Of a DNA stretch of 64,000 bases, positions 9,164-19,291 are shown piece by piece. Both the position numbers and the translations under genes were made by a program. Position 1 is the stretch's first letter; each line of letters begins with the position of its first letter. The notes below the pieces were generated by a model that saw only the letters and a list, made by a program, of their open reading frames with translations, was not told the DNA's origin and did no database searches. The stretch is taken from assembly GCF_002355535.1 (NCBI RefSeq), contig NZ_AP017457.1, forward strand, positions 682,001 to 746,000, written 5' to 3'. The stretch is from Aurantimicrobium minutum. Lineage in GTDB: Bacteria > Actinomycetota > Actinomycetes > Actinomycetales > Microbacteriaceae.

Positions 9164-11755
9164 ATGACTAAGACGCCCGCGAATGTTCCTGACAAGCCGG
9201 CTCTGGAAGGTCTCGAGACTCTCTGGGATAAGAAATGGGAAGAGTCGGGTCTGTACCGCTTCCGCAAGGAAGGTCAGAGCCGCGAAAGTGTCTACTCCAT
9301 TGACACACCTCCCCCCACAGCTTCTGGTTCACTGCACATCGGACACGTATTCAGCTACACCCACACTGATGTCATCGCCCGTTTCCAACGCATGCGCGGC
9401 AAGGAAGTTTTCTATCCAGCTGGTTGGGATGACAACGGCCTGCCCACAGAACGTCGCGTACAGAACTACTACGGCGTTCGCTGCGACCCTACTCTCCCCT
9501 ATGTTGAGAACTTTGTTCCACCATTCGAAGGCGGAGATAACAAGAGCTCTAAGGCAGCTGATCAGCTGCCCATCAGCCGTAAAAACTTTATTGAACTGTG
9601 TGAAAAGCTCACCGTCGAAGATGAAAAGCAGTTCGAAGATGTCTGGCGTCAACTCGGGCTTTCCGTCGACTGGACCCAGACCTATCGCACCATCTCTGAC
9701 GAAACCATCACCACCAGCCAGTTAGCTTTCATCAATAACCACGCACGTGGTGAGGCCTACCAGGCGATGGCACCGACTCTGTGGGATGTGACTTTCCGCA
9801 CTGCAGTGGCTCAGGCAGAGCTCGAAGATAAAGAAATGCCTGGCGCATATCACCGCCTCACTTTCCACAAGCCTGACGGTGGTCACATTGAGATCATGAC
9901 CAGCCGCCCCGAGTTGCTTCCTGCCTGTGTTGCTCTGGTGGCACACCCAGATGACGAACGTTACAAGCCCTACTTCGGAAAGACCGTAAAGACTCCTGTT
10001 TTTGGTGTTGAGGTTCCTGTTATGGCCCACCACCTGGCACAGCCAGACAAGGGTACTGGCATTGCCATGATCTGTACTTTTGGTGACGTCACCGACGTAA
10101 TTTGGTGGCGTGAACTCAACCTGCCAACTCGTGCTGTAATCGGCTTCGATGGTCGTTTCGTATCCGAAGCACCAGAAGGCCTTGAATCGCCTCAAGCACA
10201 AGCTGCCTACGCAGAGCTTGCGGGCAAGACTGCCTTCAGCGCTAAGACTGCAATGGTTGAGATGCTCAAAGAAACAGGCGAAATGCTGGGCGAACCGGAG
10301 CCCATCATGCACCCGGTTAAGTTCTTCGAAAAGGGTGACAAGCCTCTTGAAATCGTCTCCACTCGCCAGTGGTACTTGGTCAACGGTGCCAAGGATGACC
10401 AACTCAAGAAGAAACTCATTGATTTGGGTAAAGAAATGTCGTGGCACCCTGACTTCATGCGGGTGCGCTACGAGAACTGGGTTAATGGCCTCAACGGCGA
10501 TTGGCTTGTCTCGCGCCAGCGCTTCTTTGGTGTCCCCATTCCTGTGTGGTACCCGCTCGATGGTGACGGAAACCCCGTTTTCGACGAGCCAATCATTGCT
10601 TCAAGAGAACAACTTCCCGTTGATCCTTCTACAGATGTTCCAACCGGCTATACAGAAGCTCAGCGCGGCATCCCGGGCGGATTCCAGGGTGAAGTTGACG
10701 TCATGGACACCTGGGCAACTTCGAGCCTGACCCCTCAACTAGCTGGTGGGTGGGAACGTGATGAAGACCTGTGGAATCTGGTATTCCCCTACGACCTGCG
10801 TCCACAAGGTCAGGACATCATTCGCACGTGGCTGTTCTCCACCATGCTGCGTTCTGCCTTGCAGAACGGTGGCAAGCCATGGACAAATGCTGCCATTTCT
10901 GGCTTTATCGTTGACCCAGATCGTAAGAAGATGTCCAAATCCAAGGGCAACGTTGTCACTCCTGCAGACATGCTGGATCAGCACGGCTCTGATGCTGTGC
11001 GCTACTGGGCAGCAAGCAGTCGTTTGGGAACAGACGCTGCCTTCGACCCACAAAACCCCACCCAGATCAAGATAGGTCGTCGCCTAGCCATCAAGCTCCT
11101 CAATGCATCCAAGTTCATCCTGGGATTCAATGCTCCTGCAAACACAGTGATTACCAACCCACTGGATTTGAGCATGCTCGAAACTCTTCACACCGTGGTT
11201 CGAGAGGCAACAGAGGCGTTGGAGAACTATGACCACGCCAAGGCATTAGAAGTAACAGAGCATTTCTTCTGGACCTTCACAGATGACTACCTCGAGTTAG
11301 TTAAAGAACGTGCCTATAACCAAGAGCACCCAGAACAAGCTTCCGCAGCTGCTGCGCTCAACCAAGCATTGACTGTCTTCCTGCGCCTACTTGCACCTGT
11401 TCTGCCATTTGCCGCAGAAGAAGCATGGTCATGGTTCAACGACGACAGTATTCACCGTTCATCCTGGCCTGTTCCAGGAGATGAGGTTATTGGTAACCCC
11501 GAGGTACTCAAGGCTGCATCTGAGGCACTTATTGGTATTCGTCGCGCAAAAACTGAGGCCTCAGCTAGCCAAAAGACCGAGGTTCTCACCGCGACCATTG
11601 CTGCTCCGGAAGCCACTATTTCTCTCCTTGAAGCTGCTCGAGGTGACCTGATGGCTACCGGGCGAATTGCTCAACTCAATTTCGAAGAAGCAACCGAGCT
11701 TATTGTGAGCCAGATCGAACTTGCTCCAGCACCGGAAACTACCCCGGAGAAGTAA
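9164..11755 (+). CDS. valS: Valyl-tRNA synthetase
   Basis: ValRS charges tRNA-Val. The 863-residue protein has H58-I-G-H61 in SGSLHIGHVF and the loop KKMSKSKGN. The usual insertion (editing) domain and anticodon-binding domain are recognisable. It resembles the actinobacterial, archaeal-like form that lacks a long C-terminal coiled coil. It is divergent from ileS, with about 100 bases between the T-box 5' end and its ATG. Its stop overlaps the next small gene by one base (TAATG). No T-box is visible on this side. Confidence 0.96.
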   Translation: MTKTPANVPDKPALEGLETLWDKKWEESGLYRFRKEGQSRESVYSIDTPPPTASGSLHIGHVFSYTHTDVIARFQRMRGKEVFYPAGWDDNGLPTERRVQNYYGVRCDPTLPYVENFVPPFEGGDNKSSKAADQLPISRKNFIELCEKLTVEDEKQFEDVWRQLGLSVDWTQTYRTISDETITTSQLAFINNHARGEAYQAMAPTLWDVTFRTAVAQAELEDKEMPGAYHRLTFHKPDGGHIEIMTSRPELLPACVALVAHPDDERYKPYFGKTVKTPVFGVEVPVMAHHLAQPDKGTGIAMICTFGDVTDVIWWRELNLPTRAVIGFDGRFVSEAPEGLESPQAQAAYAELAGKTAFSAKTAMVEMLKETGEMLGEPEPIMHPVKFFEKGDKPLEIVSTRQWYLVNGAKDDQLKKKLIDLGKEMSWHPDFMRVRYENWVNGLNGDWLVSRQRFFGVPIPVWYPLDGDGNPVFDEPIIASREQLPVDPSTDVPTGYTEAQRGIPGGFQGEVDVMDTWATSSLTPQLAGGWERDEDLWNLVFPYDLRPQGQDIIRTWLFSTMLRSALQNGGKPWTNAAISGFIVDPDRKKMSKSKGNVVTPADMLDQHGSDAVRYWAASSRLGTDAAFDPQNPTQIKIGRRLAIKLLNASKFILGFNAPANTVITNPLDLSMLETLHTVVREATEALENYDHAKALEVTEHFFWTFTDDYLELVKERAYNQEHPEQASAAAALNQALTVFLRLLAPVLPFAAEEAWSWFNDDSIHRSSWPVPGDEVIGNPEVLKAASEALIGIRRAKTEASASQKTEVLTATIAAPEATISLLEAARGDLMATGRIAQLNFEEATELIVSQIELAPAPETTPEK

Positions 11756-11988
11756 TGCAGCTTGGAACGAGATGGAAGGCACATACTGAGCCTCCTCAAA
11801 CGCTAGACAAGGCAGTTCGGGAAGCTGTTGCTGAGGTCGAACGTGAACTTACTGCGCTGAAACAGGACACTAGTACGTGGTTTTGGACTTTAACCTATCT
11901 AGAAAATCGTCCCGTGGTTCAGTTAGATGACGGAACAACGATACGTCAGAGTTCAACCGGTCAGATTTTTGTCGAGAACGTGGAGTAA
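11755..11988 (+). CDS. Small conserved-type hypothetical protein after valS
   Basis: I do not recognise this 77-residue protein. Residues 18-40 form a charged, probably helical stretch (LDKAVREAVAEVERELTAL). A more beta-like second half follows (WFWTLTYL, VVQLDDGTTIRQSS). There is no signal peptide or membrane segment. It starts within the valS stop codon (TAATG), so it is probably translated by re-initiation and is likely a real gene. The TM2 gene begins nine bases after it. Function unknown. Confidence 0.65.
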   Translation: MQLGTRWKAHTEPPQTLDKAVREAVAEVERELTALKQDTSTWFWTLTYLENRPVVQLDDGTTIRQSSTGQIFVENVE

Positions 11989-11997
11989 TTTGTAACT

Positions 11998-12222
11998 ATG
12001 GCTCAAGAAACCGCAACTGCTCCTCGTGACTGGACAGTCACACTCATTTTGTCAATCTTCGTCGGCACCCTGGGAATCGACCGTATGTTTATTGGTAAAT
12101 GGGGAACCGGAATTCTCAAATTGATCACAGGTGGCGGTTTGGGCGTCTGGTGGATTGTCGACATCATCATCATTGCAACTGGCAACATGCGCGACAAGTG
12201 GGGACGAGAACTCGTTAAGTAG
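11998..12222 (+). CDS. TM2 domain-containing membrane protein
   Basis: A 74-residue protein made almost entirely of a TM2 domain: two membrane helices joined by a short turn, with the family motif LGIDRMFIGKWGTGILKLITGG and a WWIVDIIII second helix. TM2 proteins are widespread small membrane proteins of unknown biochemical role. It lies nine bases downstream of the 77-residue gene, and the three plus-strand genes end at a strong hairpin. Confidence 0.85.
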   Translation: MAQETATAPRDWTVTLILSIFVGTLGIDRMFIGKWGTGILKLITGGGLGVWWIVDIIIIATGNMRDKWGRELVK

Positions 12223-12242
12223 TTTTATCAACACGTAATACG

Positions 12243-12267
12243 AAAGCCCCTCCTCTGGAGGGGCTTT
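12243..12267. terminator. Bidirectional terminator between TM2 gene and thioredoxin gene
   Basis: AAAGCCCCTCC-TCT-GGAGGGGCTTT is a perfect 11-base stem with a three-base loop. It lies between two convergent genes and is A/T-flanked on both sides. Confidence 0.9.
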
Positions 12268-12276
12268 CTGTTTGAG

Positions 12277-12654
12277 TCAGTAGTCGTTAACTATTGCTTG
12301 CTGCTTTGAAATCTCAGCGTGGACTTCTGTCATATCTAGGGCTTTTACTTGCCCGACTAGGTCTTCCAAAGCCGCCGGAGGCAAAGCGCCTGGTTGAGAA
12401 AACAGAAGAATACTGTCTCGGAAAATCATCAGAGTAGGAATTGACTGAATTCCGGCAGCGGCTGCCAGTGATTGTTCAACTTCGGTGTCTACTTTTCCGA
12501 ACACAATCTCTGGGTGCTTTTCTGAAATCGCCTCAAAAGTTGGCGCAAACATCTTGCAGGGGCCACACCACTCAGCCCAGAAATCAACAACGACTATGTC
12601 GTTGCCCATGATGGTGGAATCAAAGTTTTCAGCGGTGAGTTCAACTGTTGCCAT
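12277..12654 (-). CDS. trxA: Thioredoxin
   Basis: A 125-residue thioredoxin that reduces protein disulfides in the cytoplasm. The active site is W29-C30-G-P-C33 in FWAEWCGPCK, and the conserved cis-proline loop is seen at SIPTLMIF. There is no signal peptide. It is slightly longer than E. coli TrxA (109 residues), with an extra C-terminal helix. The gene stands alone, divergent from the permease gene, and ends at the hairpin at 12243-12267. No thioredoxin reductase gene lies nearby. Confidence 0.93.
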   Translation of the reverse strand: MATVELTAENFDSTIMGNDIVVVDFWAEWCGPCKMFAPTFEAISEKHPEIVFGKVDTEVEQSLAAAAGIQSIPTLMIFRDSILLFSQPGALPPAALEDLVGQVKALDMTEVHAEISKQQAIVNDY

Positions 12655-12849
12655 GGACTAACCCTACGGGAACAACACACTTATTACTCTGAGTAATTGT
12701 GTGAGTGAACCCGATACAAGAGATTATGAATTCGTTGTAAAAACTGCATTTCTACACTCGTTTCGCACCTCAATGAGGACTAGGCTGGGGAAATGCTCAG
12801 GGGTAACTCCCTTGACCTTAAGTAAATGGCCTCAACGAAGAGAGAAGTT

Positions 12850-14259
12850 ATGCCAGAATCCTTTGTCCCCGGTAGCGGCTCGAGGGTCGCACTGAAACGT
12901 AATCTCGGCATGTGGGCCATTGTGGCTCTTGGCCTGGGTTACATGACCCCAACTGTTGTCTTTGACACCTTCGGCATGGTTGCCGAAACTACAAACAACG
13001 TTGTGCCACTGGCATACCTGGTTGCTTTGATCGTGATGATCTTTACCGCAATCAGCTACGGCAAGATGTCTGCAGAGTTCCCTTCCGCGGGTTCTGCATA
13101 CACCTACGCAAAGAACTCGATTCACCCCAACGTTGGTTTCATGGTTGGTTGGACCTCCATGCTGGACTACATGCTGTTGCCTTTGGTCAACATCATCATC
13201 GTTCGCAGTTACATGGAATCCTTCTTCCCAGATATTGATGGCGCTGTCTGGGTCATCCTTTTCACTGTTCTTGCAACAGGAATTATCTACGTCACCATGC
13301 GTGGTACTTCGAACGTCAACACGATTCTGCTCATCATTGCAATCGCAGCAATGCTTGCCTTCGTTGTGATGGTTATTGTTCAGCTTCTCGGTGGCGCCGG
13401 TGAGGGAACGCTCATCACTCCAACCCCATTCGTTCACGAAGGCGTTGACTTCTCCCTCGTTCTTCTTGGTGCAACCATTGTCTGCTTCAGCTTCATTGGT
13501 TTCGATGCCGTCACCATGTACGTTGAAGAAGCTCGTACCCCCAAGGTTGTTCCTCGTGCAATTATGCTCACCGTTCTCATCGGTGGCGGTATCTTCATCG
13601 TGACCGCATACTTCACTCAGGCACTCTTCCCTGACTGGAACGTATTCGCTCCTGGTGGAGATCGTCAGTACGTTGACGATTCAACACTGCCCATCATTGG
13701 TGAGCTCGTTGGTGGTCAAACCATGAAGATCATCCTGACCGCAGCAGGCTTTGCCGCAACTATTGCGTCTCTGCTCGCATCACAGGCTTCTGTGGCTCGT
13801 ATGCTGCTGGTAATGGGACGTAACAACGTTCTCCCCAACAAGCTCTTCGGTTACGTCAACCCCAAGACTCAGACCCCAACCTTCAACGTCATCCTTGCTG
13901 GTGTCGTCTGCTTGACCGGTGTTGTACTGACCTTGGCTGACATTGTTCACTTCATCAACTTCGGTGCGTTGATTGCATTCAGCTTCGTCAACATCTCCGT
14001 GTTTGCTTGGTTTGCAATCCGTCAGGGCCGCCGCAAGACAGGATCTGACATTTTCAAATTTGTCATCCTGCCACTTGTTGGTCTTGCAATGACCATCATC
14101 CTGTGGGTCAACCTCTCCCCCGAGGCTCTCACCGGTGGTCTCATCTGGGCCGGCGTTGGTCTGGTTTGGTTGATTATCCTGACTCGCGGATTCCGCAAGC
14201 AGGTTGCTGGCTTCGATGAAGCACAGCCTGTTACCGGCTTCAACAAAGTAGTCAAGTAA
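12850..14259 (+). CDS. APC-family amine/amino-acid permease, PuuP-like
   Basis: A permease of the amino acid-polyamine-cation superfamily with about 12 membrane helices. It closely follows the E. coli putrescine importer PuuP in several stretches, including LTP/MTP-x-VFDTFG near the N terminus, FPSAGSAYTYA, NVGFMVGW and ATIVCFSFIGFDAVT. Uptake of putrescine or a related amine is therefore plausible. I chose the ATG at 12850, with AAGAGAGAAG just before it, over the in-frame ATG at 12826, which has no clear ribosome site. No putrescine catabolic genes are adjacent. The family is sure, the substrate is not. Confidence 0.85.
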   Translation: MPESFVPGSGSRVALKRNLGMWAIVALGLGYMTPTVVFDTFGMVAETTNNVVPLAYLVALIVMIFTAISYGKMSAEFPSAGSAYTYAKNSIHPNVGFMVGWTSMLDYMLLPLVNIIIVRSYMESFFPDIDGAVWVILFTVLATGIIYVTMRGTSNVNTILLIIAIAAMLAFVVMVIVQLLGGAGEGTLITPTPFVHEGVDFSLVLLGATIVCFSFIGFDAVTMYVEEARTPKVVPRAIMLTVLIGGGIFIVTAYFTQALFPDWNVFAPGGDRQYVDDSTLPIIGELVGGQTMKIILTAAGFAATIASLLASQASVARMLLVMGRNNVLPNKLFGYVNPKTQTPTFNVILAGVVCLTGVVLTLADIVHFINFGALIAFSFVNISVFAWFAIRQGRRKTGSDIFKFVILPLVGLAMTIILWVNLSPEALTGGLIWAGVGLVWLIILTRGFRKQVAGFDEAQPVTGFNKVVK

Positions 14260-14272
14260 CACTGAAAAACAA

Positions 14273-14308
14273 ATAAGGCCCCGTCACCACAAGGTGACGG
14301 GGCCTTAT
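14273..14308. terminator. Bidirectional terminator between permease gene and aroG
   Basis: ATAAGGCCCCGTCACC pairs with GGTGACGGGGCCTTAT around the loop ACAA, a 16-base perfect stem. It separates convergent genes. Confidence 0.92.
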
Positions 14309-14324
14309 CAGTGAAGAGTGAGAA

Positions 14325-15695
14325 TTAAGCCTTCTTGAGTTCCTCAGCAACCAAGAATGCAAGTTCAAGTGATTGCATGTGATTGAGTCGAGGGTCACAC
14401 AGAGACTCGTAACGGCTCTCCAGGTCCTTCTCATCAATCTGTTCAGAACCGCCCAAACATTCAGTGACGTCGTCACCTGTGAGCTCTACGTGCACTCCAC
14501 CGGGGAATGTCCCAACCTGGCGATGAGCTTCAAAGAAGCCACGAACTTCGTCCATGACATCGTCGAAGCGACGGGTCTTGTAACCATTGGGGGTAGTAAT
14601 GCCGTTTCCGTGCATAGGATCAGTGATCCACAGAGGATTAGCGTCCATTCCTTTGATGGCTTCAAGTAGCGGAGGCAAAGCCTCACGAATCTTGCCGGCA
14701 CCCATGCGGGTGATGAAGGTCAGTCGGCCTGGCTCTCGCTCAGGGTCCAGCTTGTCAATAAGTTTCTTCATCGTGTCAACGTCGGTGGTGGGACCAAGCT
14801 TCACACCAATGGGGTTACGAACACGGGAAAGGAAGTCAACGTGTGCGCCATCAAGTTCACGTGTGCGCTCACCGATCCATAAGAAGTGGGCACTGGTGTT
14901 GTATGGGGTTCCAGTACGTGAATCAATGCGAGTCATGGGTCGCTCGTAGTCCATCAAGAGCGCTTCGTGGGAAACAAAGAACTCTGTGGTCTTGAGTGCA
15001 TCAAAATCAGCACCACACGCAGCCATAAATTTGATTGCGCGATCAATTTCGTTCGCCATGGCTTCGTATTCAACGTTGGCTGGGTTTTTAGCGAAACCTT
15101 GGTTCCAACGGTGAACTTCGCGAAGGTCTGCAAAACCACCTGTGGTGAATGCCCGTATGAGGTTCAACGTTGCAACAGATGTGTTGTAGGCCTGGAGCAG
15201 ACGGTCTGGGTTTGCTGTACGTGATTCAGGAGTGAAGTCGTAGCCGTTGACGATATCGCCACGGTACGCAGGCAGAGTCACCTCACCACGAGTTTCAGTG
15301 TCACTCGAGCGAGGCTTAGCAAACTGCCCAGCCATACGACCCATTTTGATGACGGGCATCTCTGCTGCGTAGGTGAGTACAACAGCCATTTGAAGAACAG
15401 TCTTGATGCGGTTACGAATCTTGTCTGCTGTCGCACCAGCAAAGGTCTCTGCGCAATCTCCACCCTGAAGTAGGAATGCCTGACCTTGAGCAGCCTTAGC
15501 AAGGCGTTCACGAAGAGTGTCTACTTCACCGGCAAAAACTAGAGGCGGAAGAGCAGCTAACTGTGCGCTGGTTGCTTTCACTGCTGCAGCATCTGGCCAT
15601 TCAGGCTGCTGCTTGATAGGAAGTGTGCGCCAATAGTCCAAACCCTCGATGACGGTCTTGTCAGCGACGATGTTGGGCTCAGTTTGGCTAGCCAC
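14325..15695 (-). CDS. aroG: 3-deoxy-7-phosphoheptulonate (DAHP) synthase, class II
   Basis: This enzyme condenses phosphoenolpyruvate and erythrose 4-phosphate, the first step of the shikimate pathway. The 456-residue length and motifs are those of the class II (plant/mycobacterial) form: LQGGDCAETFA, GRMAGQFAKPRS, the metal-site region WITDPMHGNG, and HVELTGDDVTECLGG. In M. tuberculosis AroG also binds chorismate mutase, but no such gene is nearby. It lies 89 bases downstream of plsC on the same strand and may share the glk-plsC transcript. No leader peptide or riboswitch is visible. Confidence 0.96.
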   Translation of the reverse strand: MASQTEPNIVADKTVIEGLDYWRTLPIKQQPEWPDAAAVKATSAQLAALPPLVFAGEVDTLRERLAKAAQGQAFLLQGGDCAETFAGATADKIRNRIKTVLQMAVVLTYAAEMPVIKMGRMAGQFAKPRSSDTETRGEVTLPAYRGDIVNGYDFTPESRTANPDRLLQAYNTSVATLNLIRAFTTGGFADLREVHRWNQGFAKNPANVEYEAMANEIDRAIKFMAACGADFDALKTTEFFVSHEALLMDYERPMTRIDSRTGTPYNTSAHFLWIGERTRELDGAHVDFLSRVRNPIGVKLGPTTDVDTMKKLIDKLDPEREPGRLTFITRMGAGKIREALPPLLEAIKGMDANPLWITDPMHGNGITTPNGYKTRRFDDVMDEVRGFFEAHRQVGTFPGGVHVELTGDDVTECLGGSEQIDEKDLESRYESLCDPRLNHMQSLELAFLVAEELKKA

Positions 15696-15784
15696 GAAGG
15701 AACTCCCCTAAAAATGGATGCGTGATGGATATCACAGCTTGTGAATGCTTGTCTCAATTGGCTTTATCCAGCCAAGTCTTAAGC

Positions 15785-16474
15785 TTATCTTGCGCTGACG
15801 GGCCGTTTTTCACGCACAGACGAGGCATAGACATCGTCATACTCTTGGCCGGACAAGCCAGCCAGCTCATAAATGATTTCGTCTGTCACAGCACGAAGAA
15901 TGAAACGATCACCCTCCATACCTTGGAATCGAGAAAAGTCCAGAGGTTTACCGATGATGATTCCCGGGCGACGCAACTTAGGCCATTTAGAACCAATCGG
16001 CATGATCTTTTCGGTGTCAATCATGGCAACAGGAATAACAGGGACACCTGATTCCAGAACCATGCGTGCAATGCCGGTGCGACCCCGGTAAAGCTTGGCG
16101 TCAGGAGAGCGAGTTCCCTCGGGGTAAATTCCTAAAACGCGACCCTCAGCCAACACGCGTAGGCCTGTATTCAAACTAGCCTCTGAAGCTTTTCCGCCAG
16201 AGCGGTCAATGGGCAACATACCGGTGCCCTTCATAAACCACTTCGTGGCCCAACCTTTAATGCCTTTTGTGGTGAAGTATTCGCTCTTTGCTAAAAAGAC
16301 CATTTCCCGATCGATAGAGATCGGAAGAAAAACTGAATCAACAAACGAGAGGTGATTGCTGGCCAAAATCACTCCGCCCTCAGCGGGAATGTTGTCAGCA
16401 CCGGTTACCCACGGACGAAAGATGCCCTTGAGCAAAGGTCCGGCGATGACGTTTTTCATCAGCCAATAAAACAT
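15785..16474 (-). CDS. plsC: 1-acyl-sn-glycerol-3-phosphate acyltransferase (PlsC family)
   Basis: A 229-residue membrane-associated acyltransferase that would make phosphatidic acid from lysophosphatidic acid, or acylate a related lipid. The catalytic H-x4-D motif is in SNHLSFVDS, and the substrate-binding YPEGTRS follows. A short hydrophobic N terminus (FYWLMKNVIAGPLL) should attach it to the membrane. It starts 15 bases after the ROK kinase stop, and aroG follows. Paralogues of this family differ in acceptor, so the exact substrate is inferred. Confidence 0.9.
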   Translation of the reverse strand: MFYWLMKNVIAGPLLKGIFRPWVTGADNIPAEGGVILASNHLSFVDSVFLPISIDREMVFLAKSEYFTTKGIKGWATKWFMKGTGMLPIDRSGGKASEASLNTGLRVLAEGRVLGIYPEGTRSPDAKLYRGRTGIARMVLESGVPVIPVAMIDTEKIMPIGSKWPKLRRPGIIIGKPLDFSRFQGMEGDRFILRAVTDEIIYELAGLSGQEYDDVYASSVREKRPVSAR

Positions 16475-16489
16475 GCTTTTAGCTTACCG

Positions 16490-17395
16490 CTAGAGTTTTT
16501 CTGCGTGGCGGCGCGCAAGATCTGCAGCACCCACGACACCGGCATCATTGACCATTTCAGCAATACGAAATTCTGGTTCTGGGTGGTATCCGCGAGCAGA
16601 TACGTTACTCAAAAATGACTCACGAATAGGGTTCAGCAGGTGTTCGCCAGCTGCGGCAACACCGCCACCGATGACAAATACTTGTGGATCAAGAATCGCT
16701 GAAAGACTGGCACAAGCCACACCCATCCAGCCCCCGAGAGTGCTCACCGCACGCCAGGCGGCTGGATCGCCGTCCTCAAGAAGTTTTTTTCCCTCTTGGG
16801 CTTCAAGCTGAGGGTTCTGGGTTTCTTCGCGCATGTAGCGCAACAGGGCACGTCCCGAAGCATATGCTTCGATGCATCCTCGCTGTCCACACCCACACTC
16901 GAGGCCATCAGGTTGCACACGAAGGTGCCCCAACTCAGCTCCTGCACCGAAACCACCGGTAAACAATTCTCCGTTAGCGATGATTGCTCCACCAACGCCG
17001 GTGCCAATGGTGAGCATGGTCATATGGGTGAAAGATTTCCCTGCACCGAATCTGTACTCTGCCCACCCGGCCGCATTCGCATCGTTTTCGATGACTATTG
17101 GTAAATCAATTTTTGCTTCGAGCTTGTCTTTGAGGGGTTCATTGCGCCACGCGATATTTGGGGCGTAGTAGACAGTGGACTGAGCAGCATCAATGAAACC
17201 CGCTGCTGCAACACCGGCAGCAACGACTGGGTTGCCTACTGAAAGTTCCGTGATGAGTGAGATTATGGCCGATTCCATATCTTCAGCGCTGTGCGCAGGG
17301 GAAGGAACCTGGGTTTTGGTGATGATTTCCCCCAGCTCATTGACCAGGGCTCCAGCTATTTTTGTTCCCCCGATATCGATACCAATGGAATACAT
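16490..17395 (-). CDS. glk: ROK-family glucokinase
   Basis: A cytoplasmic sugar kinase of the ROK family, most likely phosphorylating glucose with ATP. The 301-residue protein opens with the phosphate-binding IGIDIGGTKIAGAL. It has the catalytic END motif (IENDANAAG) and the ROK zinc-binding G-x-C-x-C-G-x2-G-C (ECGCGQRGCIEAYASG). There is no DNA-binding domain, so it is a kinase and not a ROK repressor. A polyphosphate-dependent variant cannot be excluded. It is divergent from the acyl-CoA synthetase gene and is the first gene of glk-plsC. Confidence 0.92.
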   Translation of the reverse strand: MYSIGIDIGGTKIAGALVNELGEIITKTQVPSPAHSAEDMESAIISLITELSVGNPVVAAGVAAAGFIDAAQSTVYYAPNIAWRNEPLKDKLEAKIDLPIVIENDANAAGWAEYRFGAGKSFTHMTMLTIGTGVGGAIIANGELFTGGFGAGAELGHLRVQPDGLECGCGQRGCIEAYASGRALLRYMREETQNPQLEAQEGKKLLEDGDPAAWRAVSTLGGWMGVACASLSAILDPQVFVIGGGVAAAGEHLLNPIRESFLSNVSARGYHPEPEFRIAEMVNDAGVVGAADLARRHAEKL

Positions 17396-17470
17396 AGCTG
17401 TGAGTCTCCTGAAAGTCTTGGGAGGGAATGGAGGGACTACTAAAGTGTAGTTAACACCGAAGGAGATGCC

Positions 17471-19291
17471 ATGGTTAAGAGCGTTATTCAGTTCGACACA
17501 CCCGCTTTAGTTCCAGCGGAGCCACAAGCAAATACCACTCAGGTTTTGCTCGACCGTGTGCGTGAAACTCCAAATAATGCTCTTTTTTCACTCCCTGTTG
17601 ACGGTGGCTGGAAAGACGTCACTTCGACCGAGTTTCTTGAACAAGTTGTTGCACTTGCTAAAGGATTTATTGCTAGCGGCATCAAACAGGGTGACCGCGT
17701 CGGATTGATGTGCAAGACCCGCTATGAGTGGACCCTTGTTGACTTTGCGATGTGGTTTGCTGGTGCAGCATTGGTGCCGATCTACGAAACAAGCGCACCC
17801 AGCCAAATTCAATGGATTTTGGAAGACTCTGAAGCTGTTGCACTGATTGTCGAAACTCCCGACCACCTCAAGCGTTTTGAAGAAATCCGCTCAGATGCTC
17901 CATTTGTTCACTCAGTATGGCAAATAGATGCCGGCGATTTGGAAGCACTTGTGATTGCTGGATCTGGTGTTTCTGATGAAGAAGTTGAAGAACGTCGCTC
18001 CTCTTTACACGGCAGCGATCTTGCAACCTTGATTTACACCTCGGGTTCGACCGGCAAGCCTAAAGGCTGCGTGCTAACTCACTCCAACTTCTTGGAGCTT
18101 TCACGCAATGCGCAGGCTGCCGTCCCCGAGGTGGTTAACCCACAGTCCTCTACGTTGCTCTTCATCACAACGGCACATATTTTTGCACGCTTCATTTCGA
18201 TTCTGGCTGTGCAAGGTGGCGTTAAAGTTGGCCACCAGGGAGACACAACCCAATTATTGCCAGCCATGCAATCTTTCAAGCCCACATTCCTTTTGGCTGT
18301 GCCCCGTGTATTTGAGAAGGTCTACAACTCTGCCGAGCAGAAAGCTGAAGCTGGTGGCAAGGGAAACATCTTCCGTGCAGCTGCAAAAACGGCAATCGAA
18401 TACTCCACAGCAGAAATGGCAGGTCATATTCCTCTCGGCCTCAAGCTGAAGTTTGCTGTGATGGACAAACTTGTTCTTTCCAAGCTGCGTGCCGCACTCG
18501 GTGGTAACTGCACCTATGCCATCAGCGGTTCTGCCCCATTGGGTGACCGACTTGCACACTTCTTCCATGCACTTGGCCTGGTTGTTCTTGAGGGCTATGG
18601 CCTCACTGAAACAACTGCCCCCATTTCCATCAACCTCCCCTCCAAATTCAAAATTGGAACAGTAGGACCCGCATTGCCAGGGTGTTCTGTCCGCTTAGGC
18701 GATGAAGGTGAAATTGAAGCCGCTGGCATCAACGTCTTCAAGGAATATTGGAAGAACCCACAAGCAACTAAAGAAACGTTCCATGACGGCTGGTTCAAAA
18801 CCGGTGACATCGGTGAGATTGATGCTGATGGCTACATCACCATTACAGGTCGCAAGAAAGAAATTATTGTGACTGCGGGCGGAAAGAACGTTGCTCCCGC
18901 TTTCCTAGAGGACCCTATTCGCGCAAACCCAGTCATTAGCCAGGTTGTTGCTGTGGGAGATGCAAAGCCATTCATTTCTGCGCTCGTGACGCTGGACCCA
19001 GAGATGTTGCCTATGTGGCTCACCAACAACAAGCTCGATCCCACAATGAGCGTTGCAGAAGCTGCTAAGAACCCTGCGGTGATTGCTGAAGTTCAAACAG
19101 CAATTGACCGCGCCAATGCACGTGTTTCTCGTGCAGAATCTATTCGTAAGTTCACAATCCTGCCCACACAGTTCACGGAAGAGTCTGGTCACCTCACTCC
19201 GAAGATGAGCATTAAGCGCAATGTGATTGTGAAAGATTACGCCAATGAGATTGAAGCGATGTATGAAGGTGCTTCTGGAGCGGTTGACTAA
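17471..19291 (+). CDS. fadD: Long-chain fatty-acid--CoA ligase (AMP-binding, FadD15-like)
   Basis: A 606-residue adenylate-forming enzyme that activates fatty acids to acyl-CoA through an acyl-AMP. The P-loop-like motif is [16 protein letters not shown]. The later motifs are EGYGLTET, the hinge [11 protein letters not shown], and [19 protein letters not shown]. The length and order match actinobacterial FadD15-type and AMP-dependent long-chain ligases (AasC-like). It is divergent from glk over a 75-base region and overlaps the end of def by four bases, convergently. There is no terminator between them. Confidence 0.93.
   Translation: MVKSVIQFDTPALVPAEPQANTTQVLLDRVRETPNNALFSLPVDGGWKDVTSTEFLEQVVALAKGFIASGIKQGDRVGLMCKTRYEWTLVDFAMWFAGAALVPIYETSAPSQIQWILEDSEAVALIVETPDHLKRFEEIRSDAPFVHSVWQIDAGDLEALVIAGSGVSDEEVEERRSSLHGSDLATLIYTSGSTGKPKGCVLTHSNFLELSRNAQAAVPEVVNPQSSTLLFITTAHIFARFISILAVQGGVKVGHQGDTTQLLPAMQSFKPTFLLAVPRVFEKVYNSAEQKAEAGGKGNIFRAAAKTAIEYSTAEMAGHIPLGLKLKFAVMDKLVLSKLRAALGGNCTYAISGSAPLGDRLAHFFHALGLVVLEGYGLTETTAPISINLPSKFKIGTVGPALPGCSVRLGDEGEIEAAGINVFKEYWKNPQATKETFHDGWFKTGDIGEIDADGYITITGRKKEIIVTAGGKNVAPAFLEDPIRANPVISQVVAVGDAKPFISALVTLDPEMLPMWLTNNKLDPTMSVAEAAKNPAVIAEVQTAIDRANARVSRAESIRKFTILPTQFTEESGHLTPKMSIKRNVIVKDYANEIEAMYEGASGAVD

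Noticed and set aside
9722-10447. A 241-residue minus-strand open frame inside valS
   Set aside because: Lies wholly opposite valS, with Cys/His-rich low-plausibility sequence; codon-bias artefact.
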